From Sulfurimonas sp. SAG-AH-194-C21 (lineage in GTDB: Bacteria; Campylobacterota; Campylobacteria; Campylobacterales; Sulfurimonadaceae): 43,898 nt of DNA. Below, piece by piece: positions 33,374-43,700 of the stretch. The stretch covers positions 1 through 43,898 of the forward strand of contig NZ_JAEMVC010000017.1 in NCBI RefSeq assembly GCF_029215985.1, in the 5' to 3' direction. Made by a program: the position numbers and the translations under genes. Every line of letters starts with the position of its first letter. Position 1 is the stretch's first letter. The notes under the pieces are model-generated. The model was not told the DNA's origin, ran no database searches, and saw only the letters and a list, made by a program, of their open reading frames with translations.

Positions 33374-35301
33374 TCATAGTTAGAGATCATATGTAGAACT
33401 AAAATTTTCTCTTTTTTCACTATAAAGATGCCGATATCTTCAAACAATCCTAGTATAGTGTTTATGACCACCATCTCAGCGGTTACTATGGCTAATGGCT
33501 CATCTTCATCTGAATCTTCATTGTAGCCATCGTTTATAAAGAGTGCTTCATCATACTCATCATTTGCAAGTGAGTGAAAAATATCATAAACTCTCTCAGC
33601 TAAGTCAAAATCATCATCCTCATTAGCTAGAACATAGAGTAATGTAAAAACTTCATTATAGCTCTTATAATCACCAATCACTTGTGTTTGCATAAGTTTG
33701 TAACTATTTGTAAGTTCATGCTCATCATACATAAGTCTATAGGAGTGTATACTTTTTTTATCTTTAACCTGAAGCTCTTGCATAAGATCCTCAAATGAGA
33801 CTGTTAAGTATGGTTCTAACACTCTTTGTATAACATCATCTTCAAACTCTGTAAAGATTTTTCGGTATCTTTTCTTCTGTGTTTTTGTATCTATGAGAAC
33901 AACTTCTCTCTCATTTTCAAAGTGTGTTACATCATAAAAGAGTATCTCGTTTTTTTCTATCTCTTTGAGTTTAAGGACATCATGTTGGTACTCTAACTCT
34001 ACAGCGTCAAAATCTTCTTTATTTAAAAACAGAGGTATCGCCCTTAGTTTGTTCGAATCATGCTCTTTAGCATACTCAAAAGTCTCTAAAAGTGCAGTCT
34101 CGACATAAAAAGAGAGAAGATGGTCTCCTCCAAAGTATGTTGACTTAAACGCGAACTTCTGAGCGATGTTTACAGATATTTTCTGCCAGTCTTCACGTGA
34201 GCCAAACTTACTTATGAGCTGTATCTCACTTTGGACTGCCATAAGTACATCTACCTTAGAACTTCTCAGCACATCAAGAGGTATATCTTTGTTTATGAGT
34301 CTTTGCGCTTCATCTATGAAAATAGATATAGGCTTTTTCTCCTCTTCACTCTGAAGGTTTAAGTCTATCATCTGCTCAAACACCTGATCGAGCATTAACT
34401 CTAAGATAGTATCTGGGATAACTCTTACATTTATGATGATTATTTTTCCATTTTGAAGAGCATCTACTATGTCAAGTGCATTTTCTGACTCTGAGATATA
34501 CTTTGCAGAAGAGGTAGCCATAAAGTTAAAGGCAGATGAGAGTGTACTGATGACTGAGAGCAGGGAAGTCTCAAACTTTTCAGCATTACCTCTGTCACTT
34601 GCTTCTACATCATACTTTTTAAAGAACTTGAGTGCTGTGTTTATGTTAGTATAGTTTAAGATTATGTTTTTATATATATCACCCTGTTTAGAATCATAAT
34701 ACTCGGTGTATTTAATGATAAATTTGTGTAAGTGTGTGGCAAACGCTTTTATATCTTGTATAAATTTATAAAGAGTATCTATGTTATAAATAACACTATA
34801 AAAAGCACCCAAACTAAAATCTTTTTGCACAGGATAATAGTGCTTTTTTCCTAGTTCCATAAGTTCTTGAGAAATTATTGCCTTGAGTTTAAGCATATTA
34901 AATATGCTCTTTCCCAAACCTATGGCTTCATTGTAGAAGTAGGTGTTTTGTCCAGCCTCTGCAGGGTCTCCCACCATGTCTTGTAGAAAACTTGCAAAAG
35001 TTCTGTTGTTGAGTGAGTCCATAAAGTTTATGTTTTCACCCCACGGTTTTCCTATCTCTACTACATCCTCAAGTCTATTCGCATCTGAGGCTAGTTTTTT
35101 AAGTGCTAAATGCTCACTCCCTTTTATGTCAAAAAAGAGTATACCGTGACCTAAGTCCATACGATTTTTTATGTTTGGGTAGATAAAAGAAGTTGTTTTA
35201 CCACTTCCTGTTTGTCCTATACATAAAGAGTGTGTGAACTTCACGTCTACAAGTGGTGTTTCTTCTTTAATATTTGTGTCTTTTACAAGTCCCATTATCA
35301 T
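33334..35301 (-). CDS. VirD4/TraD-like (HerA-FtsK superfamily) P-loop ATPase
   Basis: 655 aa. Walker A IGQTGSGKTTSFIYPN (G29-T36) lies at the very N-terminus, with Walker B ISIFIDEAQRL near 325 and the downstream AVQSEIQLISKFG region typical of coupling-protein ATPases. There is no N-terminal membrane anchor, unlike most VirD4/TraD proteins. The C-terminal third is very acidic (NDGYNEDSDEDEP). No relaxase or type IV secretion gene is near, so it is an orphan: a conjugation remnant or a DNA- or protein-pumping ATPase with a local partner. It is divergent from an exported subtilase-like gene 106 nt away. Confidence 0.75.
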   Translation of the reverse strand: MIMGLVKDTNIKEETPLVDVKFTHSLCIGQTGSGKTTSFIYPNIKNRMDLGHGILFFDIKGSEHLALKKLASDANRLEDVVEIGKPWGENINFMDSLNNRTFASFLQDMVGDPAEAGQNTYFYNEAIGLGKSIFNMLKLKAIISQELMELGKKHYYPVQKDFSLGAFYSVIYNIDTLYKFIQDIKAFATHLHKFIIKYTEYYDSKQGDIYKNIILNYTNINTALKFFKKYDVEASDRGNAEKFETSLLSVISTLSSAFNFMATSSAKYISESENALDIVDALQNGKIIIINVRVIPDTILELMLDQVFEQMIDLNLQSEEEKKPISIFIDEAQRLINKDIPLDVLRSSKVDVLMAVQSEIQLISKFGSREDWQKISVNIAQKFAFKSTYFGGDHLLSFYVETALLETFEYAKEHDSNKLRAIPLFLNKEDFDAVELEYQHDVLKLKEIEKNEILFYDVTHFENEREVVLIDTKTQKKRYRKIFTEFEDDVIQRVLEPYLTVSFEDLMQELQVKDKKSIHSYRLMYDEHELTNSYKLMQTQVIGDYKSYNEVFTLLYVLANEDDDFDLAERVYDIFHSLANDEYDEALFINDGYNEDSDEDEPLAIVTAEMVVINTILGLFEDIGIFIVKKEKILVLHMISNYDYIAAINLIAKIQ

Positions 35302-35407
35302 ATATATTTTTCCTATTATAAGTAGTATTTAGCTTTAAACGCTATAGTAACATTAAATGTTTTAAAAGATTGTTTTTAACTTGTTAAATCTATTTATATG
35401 AGAGAAA

Positions 35408-36574
35408 ATGTCCTATCTAATACTACTCATCATCTTCTTTAGTACTCTAACAGCCCAAGGTACTAACAAAAGCATATCTTCTAAGTACCCCATCATTGTA
35501 GTTTTAGACAGTGGTCTTCATGCTAAAAAAGTCATCAGTACTATTGAGACCTCCTTGTCTAACTCTCAAGTCACAGATATAAGCAAGAACATTATATTTG
35601 TCAGCAGAGACTTTAGCTCAAAAAATGAACGTAGCGATAGCGAGGTCATTACGAATATTGCCAAGAGGTTTCCCCAGCAAAAAGTATTTGTAAATATCTC
35701 GTATGGTTACAAACTTGTTTTACCATCAAAGTATGTAAGTTATACTCAAAATCCTTTTTTCCGTAAAGACCTAAGAATGCTTTTAAATACTTATAAACAG
35801 ATAACAGAGGACTTTATAAAGAGCATAGCCAAACTAAACAATGTAAGTGTCTATAAATCTTATGGAAACTACATATACTTTGAAGATACACTCTTAGCTA
35901 GAAACTACTCCACAAAAGAGGCTCTTTCTCTCATATATAATCATATTTGTGGGAGTGACTATGGTAAAAAGCTCTTACTTTCTCACTACATAAGAGAGTA
36001 CTTGTATACATATAAAACTATAGACCTAGTGAAAATAAAAACATACATCCAAAAGAACATATCTAAGAAGAGTTTAGATGAGAATGTGCTTAAAAACTTA
36101 CTAAGATACTCAGAAGTAGAACTCTATGCGCAGTATGTAAACAACATGTATATAGATAAGAAAAACATCAAACTAGTTGAGGCTATAAACTATGACTCCA
36201 TATACAGTGGGTATAAAAATAGTACGAAAATATACCCAGAAGAGTTAAAAAATGACTTAGATGGCGTTTACATAGAGTACATAAAGTCAGAGTCATTGAA
36301 CTTAGTGCGTTTTAATTTTAGCTACATAAGTAAAGTGTCTCAGTTTATAAAAAAGTACCAAAGCATTTACCCTGAACTCTTTATATCTGTTTATGAGAAC
36401 TACTCCTCTCTAGACATAAACCACAAAAATACTTTAGCACCACAGGGTCAAGCCCTGAAACTAAACTACTCCACACTAGATGAGTTACTAAAAGATACTC
36501 AAAGAAGGTTTATAGGCACATCATCAGCTACACCAGAGGCTTTAGCTGATGGGGTTAAAAAAGAAGTTTTATAG
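35408..36574 (+). CDS. exported subtilase-like (S8-fold) protein lacking an obvious catalytic His
   Basis: 388 aa. A signal-like N-terminus (YLILLIIFFSTLTAQG) leads into IIVVLDSGLHAKKV (Asp motif, D34) and VFVNISYGYKLV, resembling the S8 core strand. It ends with GTSSATPEALADGV (S372), the subtilase Ser motif. I find no HGT-type His motif, and the central ~200 residues are helical and unlike a subtilisin. It may be an inactive S8 homologue or a divergent enzyme. It diverges from the VirD4-like ATPase and converges on the gene at 36599. Confidence 0.6.
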   Translation: MSYLILLIIFFSTLTAQGTNKSISSKYPIIVVLDSGLHAKKVISTIETSLSNSQVTDISKNIIFVSRDFSSKNERSDSEVITNIAKRFPQQKVFVNISYGYKLVLPSKYVSYTQNPFFRKDLRMLLNTYKQITEDFIKSIAKLNNVSVYKSYGNYIYFEDTLLARNYSTKEALSLIYNHICGSDYGKKLLLSHYIREYLYTYKTIDLVKIKTYIQKNISKKSLDENVLKNLLRYSEVELYAQYVNNMYIDKKNIKLVEAINYDSIYSGYKNSTKIYPEELKNDLDGVYIEYIKSESLNLVRFNFSYISKVSQFIKKYQSIYPELFISVYENYSSLDINHKNTLAPQGQALKLNYSTLDELLKDTQRRFIGTSSATPEALADGVKKEVL

Positions 36575-36598
36575 TCTTCTACTATTATAGAATCCTAT

Positions 36599-37066
36599 TT
36601 AAAACCTATACTTGGAGACACTCTCTTGGTATGTAGGTTGTGGATAGTTTGAGAGTTTACACATTTTCAGATTATATCTTGAGTTGAAACCCGGAATCCT
36701 CTTTTTGATAACTTTTACTTCGAGACATCCATCTACACTTCCTATGATTTTAAAAAGATCATAATATTTTGTGCTTTTTACTTGGTAGTTATTTCCATAT
36801 ACTCTTATTTGATATATTTTTAGTTCTCCTCGTATAACTTCATAGTTGTAAACCTCGTCGGTCTCAAGAACTTTCAGTAAACCTCTTTGGTTAAAAAGAA
36901 GTGTGAGAGTTCCATTACGAGTTTGACCTATGTACTTTCCAAAAGAGACAGCTTGGTTGCGTTTAGCAGATGAGAGTTCCCATTCTCCCTGCAATGTTCT
37001 TTTAGAAAAGTTTTGTGCATTAAGAGTGAGAGTGATTGTTATGAGTAGTAGTATAGATTTTATCAT
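36599..37066 (-). CDS. exported small beta-rich hypothetical protein
   Basis: 155 aa with a clear signal peptide (KSILLLITITLTLNA). The mature part starts LQGEWELSSAKR and continues with alternating beta strands (GTLTLLFNQRGLLKV, YNYEVIRGELKIYQIRVYG), a lipocalin-like pattern, with two Cys residues (GCLEVKV; LKMCKLS) that could form a disulphide in the periplasm. No family named. It converges on the subtilase-like gene 24 nt away. Confidence 0.65.
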   Translation of the reverse strand: MIKSILLLITITLTLNAQNFSKRTLQGEWELSSAKRNQAVSFGKYIGQTRNGTLTLLFNQRGLLKVLETDEVYNYEVIRGELKIYQIRVYGNNYQVKSTKYYDLFKIIGSVDGCLEVKVIKKRIPGFNSRYNLKMCKLSNYPQPTYQESVSKYRF

Positions 37067-37141
37067 TTGGGTCCTTTATTTTGTTAGTATATCATCTAGT
37101 GTTGGTTCTATTGTTATAATGTCCACAGAAAAACAAACCAC

Positions 37142-37471
37142 TTAATTCCCTGCTAAAATTTCATTTTTTTGTGCATAGCTTTTTGCTAATGTATCAGAAA
37201 ATGTAACTACACTTTCTTGTGTAGAAAATACAGTCTCTAGTATGATGTCTTTTTTTTCTGATAATAACTCTTCTCGTTTCGACTGAGCAACTTCAAAAGC
37301 CTTGAGATAGTTTTCTCTTGTCTCTTCAAGCTTTAGCTCATGCTTGAGTACAAGATCAGGATTTACATAAGTGCCATATATAATTTTTTCTTGAAGTAAG
37401 TGAGCGATTAGTGTTGACTTACCAGATGCATTTGCACCTGCAAAAATAAATGCTTTTGGTTTATTAATCAT
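37142..37471 (-). pseudogene. truncated zeta-toxin-like P-loop kinase
   Basis: 109 aa holding only the N-terminal half of a zeta-like kinase: AFIFAGANASGKST (Walker A), YVNPDLVLKHELKLEETRENYLKAFEVAQSKREELLSEK and DIILETVFST. Complete relatives are ~190-200 aa. After the TAA the same frame stays readable for 21 codons, ending IITIEPTLDDILTK then stop (37076-37141), so an internal deletion or point mutation is likely. Its ATG overlaps the stop of a small upstream ORF (ATGA), as in a toxin-antitoxin pair. Confidence 0.7.
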
Positions 37472-37644
37472 CTTGCTTTGTGATGTAAATGAGAGTAACT
37501 TGCATTATTGATAATATTTAAAGCATTAACTGCGATAGTTGGAATTTTAGGCATCTTCATTTTTGACAATACTTTGTTAGTAGAGTCTGGAGTTAAACTA
37601 ATAGAGCATTTTATAATATTATTGTTATCTGTTGTACTTGACAC
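37468..37644 (-). CDS. small protein upstream of zeta-like gene (putative antitoxin)
   Basis: 58 aa with a GTG start preceded by AAGGAG 6 nt upstream, a strong ribosome site that supports real translation. The sequence is polar (SSTTDNNNIIKCSISLTPDS, then KMKMPKIPTIAVNALNIINN). No family recognised. The stop overlaps the start of the kinase remnant (ATGA), the coupling typical of toxin-antitoxin pairs, so I infer an antitoxin role. Confidence 0.55.
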   Translation of the reverse strand: MSSTTDNNNIIKCSISLTPDSTNKVLSKMKMPKIPTIAVNALNIINNASYSHLHHKAR

Positions 37645-37753
37645 TGTTCACTCCTTATCTAAATTTGTATGAAAATTATAACATAATACAGATTAGTCTT
37701 TTAATATGATTTGTTAGTATATTTTTGTACAATACAAATAAAAAGAAGTTCAT

Positions 37754-38134
37754 ATGCAGATTAGAATATACTATGAAGACACAGACACAGGTGGAGTAGT
37801 TTATCACTCTAACTATTTAAACTTTTGTGAGAGGGCTCGGTCTGAGGCTTTTTATGAGAGAGGTTTAACTCCTGTCTTAGAACATGGACACTTTGTCGCT
37901 CGAAGAGTTACAGGTGATTTTTTTGCTAGTGCTAAACTGGGAGATATGTTAGAAATAAAGTCTGAACTTGTAAAACTCAAAGCGGCTTCGTTTATACTCA
38001 AGCAGTGTGTTTATAGAGATGATGTGAAAATATTTGAACTTGAGATAGTACTTGCATACATTACTTTCGAGGGAAAACCTCAAAAAATTGATAGGGTGAC
38101 AAAAGAGTTACTCTTGAGTCTCTTCGCTGAATAA
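37754..38134 (+). CDS. ybgC: YbgC-type acyl-CoA thioesterase
   Basis: A 126-aa hot-dog-fold thioesterase. The family signature is at the N-terminus: IYYEDTDTGGVVYHSNYLNFCERARSE in part, with the catalytic Asp (D11) and H18. YbgC proteins hydrolyse short-chain or phospholipid-linked acyl-CoA thioesters and are linked to the Tol-Pal envelope system, though no tol genes are here. The 3' end overlaps the convergent exported-protein gene by 27 nt. A TACAAT at 37730-37735 may be its -10 box. Confidence 0.93.
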   Translation: MQIRIYYEDTDTGGVVYHSNYLNFCERARSEAFYERGLTPVLEHGHFVARRVTGDFFASAKLGDMLEIKSELVKLKAASFILKQCVYRDDVKIFELEIVLAYITFEGKPQKIDRVTKELLLSLFAE

Positions 38135-39463
38135 TTCAGGCACAGGCTTAGGCTCTCTAAAAGGGCGCACATACTTTCTAAACTTAGAGTGTGATGGCTG
38201 GAGTAGTTCGATATCATAAATCATCTGATTATTTTCTAGTTTAGTCTTATAAGTTCTCTCTTCATCAGTAATAAGAGCATAAAAATAATCAACACCAATA
38301 GTAGTCGAATAGTTAATCCAATCATATACGATGTCATTACCAAGGAGTGCATTGGTCTCTATTAAGACATTGTTATGCTCCGTTATTGAGTTTGCAACTA
38401 CCATATCTTTTCTATCTGAATACTGAGTCATAGAGAGGAGAAGAGGGTCATAATTGATTTGAGTAGAAAGTACATTTGTCGCGTTTGTATCGTAGAGAGT
38501 AAGTTGAGACATGATCATCGCACTTTTAATGATAGGTGTGTTTATGAAAAACGAAGCATTTACAACTTCTTCTTTATCTTTAAGATAATACTCTAAATTT
38601 GTAGTTCTTTTTGAAACAAAATAGTTGATAGCACTTTTTTCTATCTCTTCTTCGAGCATTACCTCTTCGACTACTTCTTGTGTATCATCTTGTGAAAACA
38701 TATCAAAGAATGAACTGTTATCACTTGTGTTTGTATCTACTGTTGCTACTTTAGGATATAAAAATTGTTCTTTTTGGTAAGTCGCAAGCTTTTTTCCAGT
38801 CGCAGATTTATCAGAAAAAATAACCAAAGGAGATAGTGCTTCTTTTAGTAGTAAGTCACTCTGCTCAGTGTAGTCAATAGCTCCAAAAGAGAGAAAAGCA
38901 GATGAAGTATTTACATCTTTTTTGTTGATAGTCGGAAAGTATATATGTAGAGCAGGATCTATCTCGATGATATTATTTGCCCCTTTTTTTGTTAAGGGTG
39001 CTATGATGTACTCAAAACCATCTTCTCTCATTTTAGAAAGAGCTAACTCCAAATCTTCGATACTTTCACTATTTACCTTATAACTTTTAAGTTTAAACGA
39101 ATGGCTTTTTGTCATAAGGTATGCAAATGTCGCGTTTGTAGTAGATGCAGCATACTTTCCTATCTTTTTATAAGGTAAAAGCAGTGCAATGTTGAGCTGG
39201 TTTGAACTATGAAATGCACCAAGGTTTAAGATAGATATGAGGAGAACTCGTGCTTCATTTTGTTCTTTGTTTTTAAGTTTATTTGATGAGTGTGCTAAAA
39301 ATGAAAAAATCATACCATTGTCTAGCAGTTTTTGTCTACAAGTATCGTTACATTGGTATGGATTAAGATCTTGAACATAGGTCTTTGGTAGGGGAATATT
39401 TGAGAGTATAAAACTCTGAGCAAACACCATAACAGGAAGAAGTAAAAATAGCAGTTTTTTCAT
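38108..39463 (-). CDS. exported protein, periplasmic-binding/LpoA-like fold
   Basis: 451 aa with signal peptide KKLLFLLLPVMVFAQS. A possible disulphide pair (YQCNDTCRQ) lies near residue 40. The region from ~90 (LNIALLLPYKKIGKYAASTTNATFAYLM) followed by EYIIAPLTKKGANNI and HIYFPTINKKDV has the alternating strand/helix layout of type I periplasmic-binding folds, as in the C-terminal domain of LpoA. An acidic linker (DDTQEVVEEVMLEEEIE) sits near 262. Substrate unknown; the fold assignment is tentative. Confidence 0.6.
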   Translation of the reverse strand: MKKLLFLLLPVMVFAQSFILSNIPLPKTYVQDLNPYQCNDTCRQKLLDNGMIFSFLAHSSNKLKNKEQNEARVLLISILNLGAFHSSNQLNIALLLPYKKIGKYAASTTNATFAYLMTKSHSFKLKSYKVNSESIEDLELALSKMREDGFEYIIAPLTKKGANNIIEIDPALHIYFPTINKKDVNTSSAFLSFGAIDYTEQSDLLLKEALSPLVIFSDKSATGKKLATYQKEQFLYPKVATVDTNTSDNSSFFDMFSQDDTQEVVEEVMLEEEIEKSAINYFVSKRTTNLEYYLKDKEEVVNASFFINTPIIKSAMIMSQLTLYDTNATNVLSTQINYDPLLLSMTQYSDRKDMVVANSITEHNNVLIETNALLGNDIVYDWINYSTTIGVDYFYALITDEERTYKTKLENNQMIYDIELLQPSHSKFRKYVRPFREPKPVPELFSEETQE

Positions 39464-39582
39464 TCACATCACTTTAAGTATTATTTTCTTTATTATATCG
39501 GATTGAATTTAATCTGAGTATAAATAGTTTAATTTAACCACTTGTTTGCTAATATAGCTCAAAGAAAAAAGGTTGATAACGA

Positions 39583-40767
39583 GTGAAAATACTACACACA
39601 TCTGATTGGCATTTAGGGCAAAGTTTTATGGGGAAGAGTCGTTTAGAGGAGCATGAAGCATTTTTAGCTTGGCTTAGTGAGACGATTTTAGAGCAAAAAG
39701 TAGATACTCTAGTAGTTGCTGGTGATATTTTTGATACTGCCACACCTCCAAACTATGCACTTGAACTCTACTATAACTTTTTAACGAGCCTGACTTCAAC
39801 ATGTGAAAATATCATCATAACAGCGGGTAACCACGACTCAATAGCTACACTAAAAGCTCCAAAACAACTCTTAAAAGCTTTAAACGTGCATGTCATTACA
39901 AGTGGTGATGAAGCTGAAAATGAAGTTATCTGTATCTATAAAGAAAAGAAACTTGAAGGTATCATCTGTGGTGTTCCCTTTTTGAGAGACTATGTAGTGC
40001 GTCAGTCTCTTGGTGGAGAAACTGTGAGTGATAAAGAAGACTCGCTTTCAAATGGTATTAAAGAGCATTATAAAAAAGTGTATGAAGAAGCATTGGAAAT
40101 TTCAAAAGGTGAAGGTGTTCCTATCATAGCAACGGGACACTTAACAACAGTAGGAAGCAAAACAAGTGAGTCAGAGCGAGAAATATATATAGGCGGTACT
40201 TTAGATATAAACAGTGACTTTTTTGCTAAGTATTTTGACTATGTGGCGTTAGGGCATTTGCACATAAACCAAACAGTAGGCAAAAATCATATTCGGTATA
40301 GTGGCTCACCCATTCCTCTTAGTTTTTCAGAGTCTTCTTCACAAAAAAAGGTAAACATAGTCGCGTTTGAAGGCAAGACTATAAAAGTAAGTGAGATAGA
40401 TATACCTCTGCATAGACCTCTTTTAGTCCTTCGTGGAAACCTAGATATCATTCTTAAAGAGTTAGTGAGTGTTACAGATAAAAGTACATGGATAGAAGTA
40501 CACTTAAATGATGAGAACCCTTTTCATGCAAACCAAGTCATAAGAGAAAGGGCTGAGGAGTTAGAACTGGTACTTTTAGCCGTGAAGATAGACCAAACAC
40601 AAAAAAGACTCGGCAGTGAAGACTTTGATGTCATAAGTTTAGATGAGCTTAATCCTGTCGATGTTTTTACTCGCTGTATGGATAAAGATGGTTTAGAAGA
40701 TGAGGCTTTTGTCAAAGAGCTTGTTGTCAACTTCAAACAAATCCTTAGTAAGGTGCAAAACTCATGA
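39583..40767 (+). CDS. sbcD: SbcD exonuclease subunit (Mre11 family)
   Basis: A 394-aa metallophosphoesterase. Phosphoesterase motifs: HTSDWHLGQ (D8, H10), VAGDIFD (D48), AGNHDS (N83, H84), a His in IIATGHLTT, and ALGHLHINQ. Together with SbcC it forms the SbcCD nuclease that opens hairpins and processes double-strand ends. The GTG start is supported by AAGG 10 nt upstream and by the conserved N-terminus. Its stop overlaps the sbcC start (ATGA). Confidence 0.96.
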   Translation: MKILHTSDWHLGQSFMGKSRLEEHEAFLAWLSETILEQKVDTLVVAGDIFDTATPPNYALELYYNFLTSLTSTCENIIITAGNHDSIATLKAPKQLLKALNVHVITSGDEAENEVICIYKEKKLEGIICGVPFLRDYVVRQSLGGETVSDKEDSLSNGIKEHYKKVYEEALEISKGEGVPIIATGHLTTVGSKTSESEREIYIGGTLDINSDFFAKYFDYVALGHLHINQTVGKNHIRYSGSPIPLSFSESSSQKKVNIVAFEGKTIKVSEIDIPLHRPLLVLRGNLDIILKELVSVTDKSTWIEVHLNDENPFHANQVIRERAEELELVLLAVKIDQTQKRLGSEDFDVISLDELNPVDVFTRCMDKDGLEDEAFVKELVVNFKQILSKVQNS

Positions 40768-43700
40768 AAATACTTTGCATTAAAGCCCTTAATATTAACT
40801 CTCTTAAAGGTACGACAGAGATTAACTTTGCAGAGCTTACCAAAGATAGTTCTCTTTTCTCCATTACAGGACCAACGGGTTCTGGTAAAAGTACCATCCT
40901 CGACATCATCTCTTGTGCTCTGTACGGTAGAACTTCAAGACTCAAAAATCCAAATGACTTAATGTCAAGAAACTGTGGGGAAAGCTATTGTGAAGTTGAG
41001 TTTGAGATAAGAGGCACTCTCTATCGTTCTTCATGGACACAAAAAAGAGCACGAAAAAAGCATGATGGTACATTTCAAACAGCGAAGATGGAGCTTGTTG
41101 ACTTAACAAAGAACGAGATTTTAGCTTTAAAATCCAGAGAAGTACCAAAAAAGATAGAAGAACTCTCTGGTTTAGACTTCTCGCGTTTTACTCAGTCTAT
41201 GTTACTCGTTCAAGGTGGTTTTGATGCTTTTTTAAAAGCGGATGAAAAAGAGCGATCTATTTTACTAGAGAAGATTACGGGAACTCGCGTTTATGCAGAT
41301 GTCTCCATAGCTATCTTTGAGAAGCATCGTGCTTATGCTCAGGATATGGAGTCGGATGAAAGAGTTTTGGAGTCTATAGAGTTACTAGATGATGAGACAC
41401 TTCAAAAGATGCACCTAGACTTAGAAAAAAACATCAGATTAAAAACTACAACAAATGAAGCATTACAAAAACTTACTGCATCGCTTACTTGGATCAAAAG
41501 ACTAGAAGTGTTAAAAGAGCAGAGTACAAAGTACGAAGTGGCGTTTAGAGAGAGTACAAAAGACAAAGAAGAAGAGAGTGAAAAGTTTGAGAGACTTAGT
41601 CTAGCTAACCGAGCACTTAATGTCTCTGCTAGTTTTTCATCTTTTGTGCAAGTGCAAGAAAATGTGAGTGTGGATACAAACGCAGTGAAGATGTTAAACG
41701 CAGAACTCTTAACACTCCATAGTGAAGTTCGTAGTAAAGAGTTAGAGTATGAAACAGTTAAAAAAGAGTTTGGCATTGGGGTTACTGTGTTTACACTTGG
41801 AACGCAGAAGTTAAAAGAAGCTAGAGAGAAACAAACGCAAGAGAGACAAACACAGGCTAGTATACTAAGACAAGGTGAACTACTTAAAGTAAAAGAGAAA
41901 AACTTAGAAATGACGAGAGATACTTTGAGTGCAAGAGTAAAAGAGTATGAGTCTATACAAGCACAAGTTAAAATCATGCAAGAGAATACTTCTGATGGTG
42001 TAGGTGAGAGTAGACAAAAGAACTTAGAAGATGTACAAACACTCATAAGAGTAGTACAAGCATATGTAAACTTGAGTAAACGCGAGAGTGAAGAGAGTAA
42101 AGAGTATGAGAACAACACCGTCCTTGTAAACTCACTCATAGAGACAGAGATTATATCGACTGAAAATATAGCGACACTTAAAAAACACATTAGCACGCTT
42201 AGAGAAAAGCAAGAAAAAGAACAACTCCTTCAAAAGTATGAAGAGGATAGAAAGAGTTTGGTAGAGGGTGAGGCTTGTCTTTTGTGTGGATCTAAAGAAC
42301 ATCCCTTTGCAGATGAAGTGATAGAAGTTCATATAGATAAGACTAAAGAGATGATACTAAAAGAAGTACAAGACTTAGAGCATAAAGAAAAAGAACTGAG
42401 TGCTTTAGTGTCTCGAATTGGGGTAGGGCAAAACAAGATAGAATCATCACGACTCCAAATGATACACTTAACTCAAGAGATAGAGAATTTAGCTGCTACT
42501 TTAAAACAACACTCCTTTGAACTACAAAGTGATAGTGAAGACAAACTCACACAAAAAGAGTTAAAGCTCCGTACAGAGATAGAAGAACTCAAACAAAAGC
42601 AGATACAAAAAGATAAACTACTCATAGACTTACATAAATGTGAAGTAGAGAAAAAAGAGAATGAAACAACAGCCACTTTACTTTTAGAAGAGATAGAAGT
42701 AATAAGAGTAGACTTAAAAGAGTTAGAAGTAAATTTAAATCAGTTGTGTACAAAACGAGTAGAGATACTTAATGTAGCAGACTTAGATATTTACGAGCAA
42801 GAGATACAAACGCAGCACAAAGTACTCCAAACGAGAGAACAGTCATGTAGCAGTGCTCTAAATGCTCTTAAAGTGAAGAGTAGTGAACGCGAAGCAAATA
42901 AAAAGAGTTTAGATATAAAGATAGAAGATGATACTAAAAAACTAGATGTCTTAAACACGGAGCTTAAAGAACTCTATAAAGAAAATGAGTTTAAAGATAT
43001 GACTGCGTTTAAAAATGCACAACTTGATAAAAATGAGAGAGACTCCTTAGCCCTTGTGTGTAAAAATATACATGATAGATACACCCAAACGCAGACTCTT
43101 TCTAAGCAAACCCTAGAACAACTCGAAGCTCATGAAAAAGAGGCTTTGAGTGATAAACCCATAGATGAACTTGAAGTACTTTTATCTTTACTAGGGCAAA
43201 AGAAAGATGCACTTGGAGAGAGTATAGGAAGTGAGAAAAAAGTCTTAGAAGTAAACACACAAAATAGTGCCAAACATAAGGAACGAATAGTCTCACTCAA
43301 AAAGAAAAGAGAGTCTTTTAAAGTCTGGGTAAAACTAAACGAACTCGTAGGTTCATCTGATGGCACAAAGTTTAAAAAATTTGCACAGGGTATAACGCTA
43401 GACCAACTCATAAACCTAGCAAACCAACACCTTAGTATACTAAGTACTCGTTACACACTTTCACGAAACCAAGACAAACTCTTAGAGCTTGAAGTCGTAG
43501 ATGCCTACCAAGGAAATGTAGTCCGTCCGGTGAGCACTCTTTCAGGTGGAGAGAGTTTCATAGTAAGTTTAGCTCTTGCTCTTGGACTCTCAGAATTAGC
43601 AAGTCAGAAAATAGCCATAGACTCACTCTTTTTAGATGAAGGTTTTGGTACACTTGATGAAGAGAGTTTAGAAACTGCGTTAAATGCACTCAACCTTTTA

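Noticed and set aside
36930..37145. 71-codon plus-strand frame
   Set aside because: It is antisense to the signal-peptide gene and runs into the kinase remnant, with no ribosome site or family.
41402..42196. 264-codon antisense frame, Ser/Cys/Phe-rich
   Set aside because: It lies wholly inside sbcC coiled-coil sequence; the composition is what antisense reading of Lys/Glu/Leu-rich codons gives, and there is no ribosome site.
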